A stretch of DNA of 64,000 nucleotides from Takifugu bimaculatus (Eukaryota; Chordata; Actinopteri; Tetraodontiformes; Tetraodontidae), in the NCBI GenBank assembly GCA_004026145.2, contig SWLE01000586.1, positions 53,124-117,123 of the forward strand, given 5' to 3'. Position numbers and translations under genes: made by a program. The number at the start of each line of letters is the position of its first letter. Position 1 is the first letter of the stretch. Of the stretch, positions 57,233 to 64,000 are shown one piece after another. Under the pieces are notes generated by a model, which ran no database searches, was not told the DNA's origin, and saw only the letters and a list, made by a program, of their open reading frames with translations.

Positions 57233-58361
57233 TGTGGCAGGGCGTGGCCTGCCCTCTGCACAGGTGCCATATGGAGGTAATGCCTTAATTGGTGGGCGGG
57301 GAGAAAAGGTTTATAAGGCACTGCCTCCAGCTGGCTTTAGTTGTCTTACCCCTTTGACGAAGGTACGGTGTGGTTGCAGCTTATTTCCTCTGGTCACGAC
57401 AAAGTGCAACAGTGCTTGAACGTGTCCTTGCTACTTGTTGCAGAAGGTCGGTGCTTCCTCCCGCCATCCTTCCGTCCAGAGCGCTTTGCCGTAAGGGCAT
57501 GCGCGCTAGTTGGCACTGGGCAGGTAAGGCGCAGCAATGCGCGTCACTGACTCCCCCACTCACGCAGTTGCTAGATAAATGGTAATGGGGCTGTTCTTGC
57601 TGCAGTTGGCTGCCGGCTGGTGTCAGTGGGTCGCGTTGCCCCAGCGGGAACCCCCCTCATGGAGTGGTGGCGCCACCAAATACAGTCGGCACGGACTACC
57701 TCGCTTACTGGACCCACTGCTGCTTTGGCTCAGTCCTTTAGTTCGGGACTCTCTCCTGTTTGCTCGCTCCCCTTCGCTCGGAGAAACGGCGCTGAGACGT
57801 AGTGGTGCCGCCGAGGCGACCACGGCGCTATTGCCTTCATTTTAGACTTAACAGTGTTTGTAAATTGTATCAACTTTATATTGACTCTTGGGTTGTTTCT
57901 TTCTTTCTTCTTTTTATTTTTTTAAGACGATCTGGTCACAATTTATTTGCCTGTGTGTGCTCGTCGCGTGTAATTGTATGCCACTGGAAATTTAATTGTT
58001 CCTTTGGTGGACAGGTGCTGCGGGCCACGGCGGGGACCCAAACCCTGGTGGAGGGCGTTTTCATCACCACTCGTGTGTCGTTTTTGTTTGCAGTAGCACG
58101 GGTGTTTTTAGTTTGTTTCTCTCCCAATTGAGTTTTACCTGCCGGTGGGGCCCCAGCCCTGTCCACCCCTTTTGTTAATTTAACTTTTGTACAGCCGAGT
58201 TAACTTTTTGTTGTATGGATTTAATAAAATTATAGCACATATCCCTCTCTGCCTCTGTATTAGAAACCTATCTGCGTGTGCCTGAGTGGTTGTTCACTGG
58301 TTAATTCCTGGGGTGAAATTCCCCAGGTGGTGTTGTCAATTGTTACACCTCTCACTCGCCA
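57233..58361 (+). mobile_element. Solo LTR with CATG target duplication
   Basis: A 1,129-bp block starts TGTGGCAGGG and ends CACTCGCCA. It is flanked by CATG at 57229-57232 and 58362-58365. A TTTATAAGG promoter-like motif is at about 57309 and AATAAAATTATAGCA near 58225, in the order expected for U3-R. No internal retroviral sequence adjoins. The 4-bp duplication is palindromic, so it is weaker evidence than at 11034. Confidence 0.55.
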
Positions 58362-58365
58362 CATG

Positions 58366-59029
58366 TTTTGAATGAACCAAAATACATGCTTAAGATCGCT
58401 GAAATTAAAATAAAAAGCAAATGTGAAACACAGAATGGCTTGCTGACATTTGTTTGAATTTATACTTATTTATAAAGAACGTCCGCCAAGGTCGGCCACA
58501 TTTTTTTTACACACCAAATCTGCAAAAAGTTTGGACACCCCTGTACTATGAGAAGAATGAACAGCGGATGCGCGCAACTAAAGCTGCGCACGAAGCTGGG
58601 GAACAATAGTCCGTGATAGATGAGGAAGAGGGGAGGGGGAAGGAAAAAGAAAAGGAAGAGAGAAAGGGGGCTTTTGTGCCCATATTTATCTATTCCTGGC
58701 TGTCTGATGAGAAATAAGCATTTTTAATATTTGTTTTATTTTTTGGATGACCGCGGGAGGGATTCGAACCGGTGACCTTGGAAACATCAGCATACAGTAA
58801 AAAAAGGAAAAACACTTGACTGTCAAGGAGTTTTATTTCCCTCCAGAAAATGGGAAAATAGAAATACTTTGGTAAAACAATTTAACAAACCAATATATAT
58901 TAACAGAAAAACAATTCTTGTATAAAAATATTCAACTATTTACAACAAAAATGATTCCCAAACGACTATTTACAAACTATTTTGATGTTTTTTTTTACTT
59001 CATGCAGCGCGCACACGCTGTGAAGACGT
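58366..59029. other. No gene; hAT end-like motif
   Basis: AGTTTGGACACCCCTG at about 58530-58545 looks like a hAT terminal sequence, but its partner was not found. 58751-58775 has a B-box-like GGTTCGAATC on -, without a foldable tRNA around it. The rest is A/T-rich and unrecognised. Confidence 0.35.
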
Positions 59030-59225
59030 CCTGTGTCCGCGCCGCGGAGGCGGGCCTTCGGCTATATAAGACCAGAACTGTGTAGGCGGAGATCTCTCCG
59101 CATGCTTCCGTGCGTGTATCCTGACCGACTGACTGGAATAAACCATCTCCTACGCAGTAACTTAGACTCATCGTTGACTTCTCCAAACGGCTAAATTCCG
59201 CGACATTTAACACGTTCATTATTGT
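59030..59225 (+). promoter_or_regulatory. TATA-containing, LTR-like promoter block
   Basis: A GC-rich stretch with CTATATAAGACC (about 59060-59071) is followed ~70 nt later by AATAAACC (59137). This close TATA to poly(A)-signal spacing is typical of an LTR R region. Ends were not defined. It lies ~580 nt before the GPCR gene on the same strand and could be used as its promoter. Inference. Confidence 0.35.
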
Positions 59226-59806
59226 GTACAGTGGCTCTCAGGGAACGGGTAAGGGAGATTTATTTAAATTATGAGGAAGAATGTTCTCCCATTTCCAATA
59301 GGAAGTAGAGATTATACATGTAGGCACTCTTTTAATGACACGCTGGTCGTTAAAGTACTAAAGTAATCGACGTGATTGGAATGTCATATAATGTTTTTCA
59401 TGGTGATGCTGAAAAGAAGTGACTGGGAGTTAAAGAGCATCATTTCACTGCACTTGCAACCTAAGAAGCAACAGAGACCTTCTCTTGCCTCCTTAGTGAT
59501 CTGAATTGGAATTTAGATAGAGTCGAACTCACATTTTTAAGTCTCAAACAAGTTGAAACAGTTCTGTGCACTAATGGACAGTTTTCTTTCATCAACAGAG
59601 ATCAAAAGCCTATCTGGTAAACTGGTATCTGCCGGTCTGGTCGGGGGAGGACAGGAAACCACGGTTTCACCGATCGCTTCCAGGCGCTTCTGAGTTTCAG
59701 TCAGACTGATTAAAACTTCCTCAAACCTCCCCCGGCTCATCATCCCCACGTTCAAAGTTGACGTGAAGCCTCTCCAACTGGGACTGACTGGCTGAATAAG
59801 ACCACC
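59226..59806. other. 5' flank of the GPCR gene
   Basis: No separate gene is supported. The reverse frame at 59537-59824 shows no domain and is likely a shadow. Confidence 0.35.
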
Positions 59807-60836
59807 ATGCCGCAGGAGAGCCACAGAGCACTGTACCTGTCCGTCTACGTCACCACCTTCATCCTGGGCCTCCCGATGAACATCCTGGCTTTCTACACCT
59901 TCTGCAAGAAAGTGAGGCAGAAACCCAAGCCGTGCGACATCCTGCTCCTCAATCTGACCATCTCGGACCTGCTCTTCCTCATGTTCCTGCCCTTTAAGGT
60001 GCTAGAAGTGATGAACAGCCTGATTTGGAACTTGGCGTATGCCCTCTGCCCGTTGTCTGGCTTTATCTTCTACTTGACCATCTACAACAGCACTTTCTGC
60101 CTGACTGCGGTCAGTGTGGAACGCTACCTCAGCGTGACGTTCCCCATCCAGCACAGGCTCAAAAGTCGGCCTGTGTACGCGGTGGGCCGCCTGCATTTTC
60201 TTCTGGATCTTTTCCTTCATCAACCTGAGCATCGTCTCCATCATGCCCTTTATTGTCCCTAAAGGATCTTTAAGTCACACTTCACATCACAATGATTCAA
60301 CAAGAGTTTGCTACGAGAACTTCACCGACGCCCAGCTCAGCGTTCTCCTGCCGGTTCGTCTGGAGCTGTTTGTGGTGCTGTTTTGCATCCCCTTCATCAT
60401 CTGCTGCTTTTGCTACATCAACTTCATCTGGGTCCTCTTCAGGCTACATAACATCGACCGGTGGCGCCGCCTGCGGATCATAGGGATGGCTTTGGGAACA
60501 CTGACAGTGTTTGCTGTTTGTTTTGGGCCCTACAACATCTCCCATGTGGTGGGTTTTGTTACGTGGAAAAGTCCTGAGTGGAGGGATAAAGCCTTGCTCT
60601 GCAGCACCTTTCATGCCTGCCTTGAGCCGTTCATATTTTACATGGCCTCCTCCGCTGTGAGAGGGACTGTGGGTTCCATGATGAAGGGGTTTAGGTGTCG
60701 TTTCAGTGGGTGTGTTCCCGGTCACGTGTTCTGCACCTCTTCCAGGTCAATTACCATGACCGCCACAGATAAAGAACACAATCAAGAGCAGATCAATGGC
60801 AGTGGAAAGGAAGCAGCCACCAGCTGTCTTCAGTAA
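59807..60836 (+). pseudogene. ffar2/3-like: Free fatty acid receptor-like GPCR (FFAR2/3 type) with one frameshift
   Basis: Single-exon class A GPCR. TM1 LYLSVYVTTFILGLPMNILA; TM2 with LTISDLLFLMFLPFK; TM3 ends VERYLSV (E-R-Y form of DRY). The second loop has CYENFTDAQL, TM5 starts LLPVRLELFV, TM6/7 has CFGPYNISHVVGF and later SPEWRDK. The Arg in PVRLEL, His in NISH and Arg in WRDK match the positions known in FFAR2/3 to bind short-chain carboxylates. A one-base gain around 60184-60191 (GGGCCGCCTGC) shifts the frame in TM4, and the second half is open from 60192 onward to 60836. All else is well preserved, so this is a very young pseudogene or a base-call error. Confidence 0.8.
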
Positions 60837-61479
60837 TTCGTTCCCACATTGTGAGATCAGGAAATTAATGGCCTTCCACAATATTGTCATCAATCCAGCG
60901 CGCCTCTGTTTGTATGTGTGGACCTTCGGAGTTGTGAGCGATCCAAGAACACCAAAGTCAAAGCAGGTCAATTTCCATAAAATCTGAAGAAGCAGAGACG
61001 ACTAGCAAACATTGCAGCCAAAATGTATTTTATACATGCCTGAATAATATTGCTGTGACCAAAGACGCCAAAGAGTGTGTGAGCACCATTTTTGTACATG
61101 CAATCTCCGAACAATATGACTTCAAGTGGGAGAGATTAATTATAAGACTTGTGTCAATATATATACGAAAATAATTTTCCAGCCAAAGGAACCGTGTTAA
61201 ATAGCCTTGTTATATTATATATCATGTAAATATATCAATTAATGTCAAACAGCTCCGTTTATATTTTTCTTTATTCATTAAGGCTGTTTTACTCCTTGGT
61301 TTACGAAGACTGTGACATCATTCAAACAAACAAACAAACAAACAAAAACACTTTGGAAAATAAGTTTTATACATGCGTTAAGTTATGCCGTAAATCAAAC
61401 AGATATTGTGGACACGTGTATGGATGCAGGAGTGCAAACAGCCTTTGTAAACACGTTTTTATGATTCTTCCCTTCAGGT
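60837..61479. other. 3' flank of the GPCR gene
   Basis: Probable 3' UTR and intergenic sequence, A/T-rich, with an (AAAC)n run near 61325-61345. No gene recognised. Confidence 0.4.
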
Positions 61480-61965
61480 CTCAGGGATGTTTGGAGTAAC
61501 TTTTGATCAAAATCTCTCCTTCAACTCACACATTAAATTAGTCTCTAGAAGTGCCTTTTTTCACCTGAGGAACATCTCAAAGATCAGGAAGCTACTGACC
61601 CACCATGATGCTGAAAAGTTAGTCCAGCATTTGTTACTTCCAGGCTGGACTATTGTAACTCTTTATTATCAGGGTGTCCAAACAACTCTTTAAGAAGCCT
61701 CCAGCTGATCCAAAATGCTGCAGCCAGAGTTCTGACAGGTATTGACAAAAGAGATCACATGACTCCTGTAATGGCGTCTCTTCTTGGCTGCCCGTTAAAT
61801 TTAGAATACTTTTTAAAACCCTTCTTCTGACCTACAAGGTCCTCAGAGGCCTAGCTCCATCCTACCTGGAGGAGCTAGTGACACCTACCAGCCCAATAGG
61901 ACCGCTCCGCTCTCAGAATGCTGGTTCTACTAGAAAGGACACTATATAAATAAAGATTGATTTGA
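61480..61965 (+). mobile_element. L2-like LINE fragment
   Basis: Reverse transcriptase C-terminal piece: GVTFDQNLSFNSHIKLVSRS, then AFFHLRNISKIRKLLTHHDA. A frame change follows, then SLQLIQNAAARVLTGI and APSYLEELVTPTSPIGPLRS. It ends in the L2 tail ACTATATAAATAAAGATTGA. Heavily deleted. Confidence 0.8.
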
Positions 61966-62051
61966 GAAGTTTCTACATCCAAAACACTCCTGATTAACTC
62001 AAATAAAAGCCTAACAAACTCAGTACCAACATGAGATAAAAAAGATGTTAG

Positions 62052-62387
62052 ATAACCCTAACCCTAACAGACATATTGCTCAGTGCTTTTTAATAGAAGA
62101 AATCAGAATTATGAGCATCAATTATGCAGGTGTGTTAAAAGAAAAAAACTGGAACAATCAAACATGGGAACAGAACCTGGATTTAAAAAACAAACTAAGG
62201 GGGAAAAAAAGCTGCAAAAATATCCATAGCGCGCCGTTCACAGCCTTGCATATCTCAGCTTTAGTGGACAGGGAGTCCCAGCTGGTTGGGGCTCTTGTTC
62301 TGGGTCGGGGGGGCTAAGGTCTGGGGGTGGGGCACGCTTACGTAGTGGCATCCGACAGACCTGTGCATATGTCAGTTTGGGCCCCAC
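62052..62387 (-). pseudogene. Inverted copy of the last exon and 3' UTR of the 35-kb gene
   Basis: Exon 62387-62238 on - has the same 150-nt length, the same acceptor (TTTTCAG|GTGGG) and stop as 37038-37187. It reads KLTYAQVCRMPLRKRAPPPD and ends KLRYARL, so both ITIM-like tyrosines are kept. Homology continues through the 3' UTR (to about 62075, matching 37410) and ~50 nt into the upstream intron. No upstream exons were found before the retroviral remnants. The (CCCTAA) units at 62053-62070 mark the edge. It is a duplicated exon or the end of a paralogous gene. Confidence 0.75.
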
Positions 62388-62669
62388 CTGAAAAGTCAGA
62401 GCACAAGGATTTAGTTTCCAACATGAGCATCGTTGCAGCAGCTCTGGTAAAACCAGATTAATATTGGCTGACAATTCTGTGACCTCACGGACCCTGAATA
62501 ACCCGGCTTGCTGGCTTTGAGAAGACTCTGTTCATGCAGTTCAGGGCTATTGGGTTCAAAAGACTGTAAATCATAATGGTGAGATTATACGTAGGTCTTC
62601 ACTGATTTGATTAGCTTAGCTCGCAAACAGCACATTCTTCTATACCAGACAGATTAAAAGAACACCTCC
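62388..62669. other. No gene; junction sequence
   Basis: A short remnant of the last intron of the 35-kb gene, then unrecognised sequence to the telomere-like array. Confidence 0.35.
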
Positions 62670-62822
62670 TGGGTCAGGCCCTGACCCTAACCCAGCTCCT
62701 GGGTCAGGCCCTGACCCTAACCCACCTCCTGGGTCATTGTCAGGCCCTAACCCTAACCCTAACCCAGCTCCTGGGTCATTGTCAGGCCCTAACCCTAACC
62801 CAGCTCCTGGGTCAGGCCCTGC
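62670..62822. repeat. Telomere-like minisatellite
   Basis: About five units of CAGCTCCTGGGTCAGGCC or a variant with TCATTG, each followed by one to three CCCTAA/CCTGACCCTAA hexamers. This is a composite of a minisatellite unit with vertebrate telomere hexamers, on the 3' side of a retroviral env remnant. Confidence 0.85.
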
Positions 62823-63209
62823 AGCTCTATCTCCAGTCAATGTCACTTCTCCACAGCAGCTGCATTTCTGTCGCCCTTGACCAGAGAAGTCGAGGTGACA
62901 TACCAAGCATCATGAACATTAAGCATTAGCAAATAATAAGAAACATTAAGGAATGAGATACAATATAACAAGAATAAAGAATATAACAAGGTGAAAGCAA
63001 GTAAGAGATAACTTTAATATAATGGATCTAACATTTCCCTCCTGTTTATCACATATTTGCTTCAAATTCTCATAGTCATTTAACAACCTCTTCCAGGAGA
63101 TTTTCAAAGTCATGTTTATGAACACAAACACATTTACACTGAGGGGAAAATTAGTTCAATTCACTCGTAGTCTTCAGAGTCTGTAGTCAATCCGGTTCTT
63201 GTCTGCTGA

Positions 63210-63548
63210 TTAAGGGATACAACTCGTCCATTCGGTTTCCATGGGAGCGATAGCTGTGGTGATAAGGCGGGTTAATAAGAGAACGCAGGCAGGGAACACA
63301 ACAACATCCACACAAGGGTCAGGACTGCAGCCAAAACAGCTACAGAAATCAGGATAGATGGAAACCAATGTCTTATACTTCCCAAACACATTCATCCATT
63401 CGTCCCACATCGCGGTCTTTGCTCCTGAGTGCTCCTTAATCTTGCTGTTCAGGGTGCGAAGGCCTTCTATGGCCAGTGTGAGACTACCATCCGACGCAGT
63501 GTTGTTAGGAATGAAGGTGCAACATTGATCTCCAAACATAGCACACAC
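63210..63548 (-). pseudogene. Endogenous retrovirus env transmembrane-subunit remnant
   Basis: On -, the frame shows a CX6CC motif (Cys, six residues, Cys-Cys) near 63520, followed by a helical region and a membrane-proximal part. This is the arrangement of gammaretrovirus-type TM ectodomains. The membrane segment is disturbed by a frame change near 63340, and a stop occurs at 63210. The surface subunit is absent: integrase-end sequence lies ~100 nt upstream. Not functional. Confidence 0.65.
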
Positions 63549-63639
63549 TCTTCATCTCGTCCGACTCCACGTCTGAGTGCACAACCAGGAAGAACAACTT
63601 CATTTCTTTCCCCCTCTTCTCAGGTTCAGACGGGGTTCA

Positions 63640-63900
63640 GCCGTTGCTGGGCCTGTACAGGCCGTCAGCCGTTGACGGACGAACCGTCACTGCTCCCTCG
63701 TTTTCACCTGGAAGTGTCCGGTGTTCCTTACAGTGGGAAAGATGTACCCACGAGGGCCGTTCCACTATCCGCACCGCTGTAGGTGTCTTCAGCAGGATCT
63801 GGAACGGACCTTCCCAGCATGGGTCACTCCACTTGGCTCTTCATATCCGCTTCACCCACATAATCTCCCACATCAATGCTGTTATCTTCTTCCTGGGGAG
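63640..63900 (-). pseudogene. Endogenous retrovirus integrase C-terminal remnant
   Basis: On -, the frame around 63830-63700 shows the retroviral integrase C-terminal SH3-like pattern (W-GPFQ-LL-TPTAV, then WVHLSHC). An in-frame TGA occurs near 63838. It is followed after ~100 nt by the env TM remnant, so most of env is deleted. Same strand as the gag remnant at 13.7-15.1 kb. Confidence 0.65.
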
Positions 63901-64000
63901 GCAAAGGCATATCTGGCAGATTATTCATTCTTTAAACATATTTTGCTTGCTGCATCCTTCTCATGTAATCTGCAACTTCTACTTCATCATCTCCTGTTTG
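63901..64000. other. Window end, unassigned
   Basis: Probably more of the retroviral remnant. Too short to call. Confidence 0.3.

Noticed and set aside
57579..58178. Overlapping ORFs around 57.6-58.2 kb as genes
   Set aside because: They lie inside a probable solo LTR, have no domains and overlap in several frames.
58741..58780. tRNA gene on the - strand (B-box-like GGTTCGAATC)
   Set aside because: The flanking bases do not form a T-arm or acceptor stem and no A box or anticodon arm is visible.

Overview
The window is vertebrate nuclear DNA, almost certainly from a ray-finned (probably percomorph) fish. Genes have GT-AG introns. One gene is a fish-type FISNA-NACHT-LRR (NLRC3-like) receptor. 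Several short HIPK-like kinases of the kind expanded in teleosts are present. The repeats are fish-type: L2/Maui-like and Rex-like LINEs, hAT MITEs, a Ty3-like gag, and retrovirus-like gag, integrase and env pieces.

Layout. (1) 1-13.68 kb is a duplicon. It holds HIPK-like pseudogene pieces on + (28-1970, 3698-4745), a small exon called 'exon X' here (2546-2639), an intronless HIPK-like pseudogene behind a coding-frame minisatellite (5636-7281), a 3.5 kb DNA transposon with ~430 bp inverted ends (7461-10969), and a mirror-image pair of exon X plus kinase tail on - (10995-13618). (2) 13.7-16.1 kb is an endogenous retrovirus remnant on - and a stray copy of NLR 3' sequence. (3) 17.3-28.1 kb is an NLRC3-like gene whose nine coding exons join into one open frame of 1,024 codons, with an ISRE-like promoter element. 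(4) 28.4-35 kb is LINE and LTR debris plus little-understood sequence. (5) 35.36-37.42 kb is an unrecognised three-exon gene with an MGCSC N-terminus, proline-rich repeats and two ITIM-consensus tyrosines at its C-terminus. (6) 38.0-40.0 kb is an L2-like LINE. (7) 40.0-57.13 kb is a second copy of the duplicon, more complete, forming a large inverted repeat: left arm 40006-45600, right arm 52287-57133, and a spacer with the second minisatellite/intronless kinase and second transposon copy. (8) 57.2-64 kb holds a solo LTR, a free-fatty-acid-receptor-like GPCR with one frameshift (59807-60836), LINE debris, an inverted copy of the last exon of the 35 kb gene (62238-62387), telomere-like repeats, and retroviral integrase and env remnants.

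The strongest biology is the recent, mirror-organised amplification of HIPK-like kinase/exon X/transposon modules, and the probable lipid-anchored ITIM protein at 35 kb. Every HIPK-like copy carries at least one frame-breaking difference, usually in a different place, so they are called pseudogenes here. Single-base assembly errors in homopolymers cannot be excluded. Exon boundaries were worked out by hand from splice signals and reading phase. Family assignments rest on recognised motifs, not on database searches.
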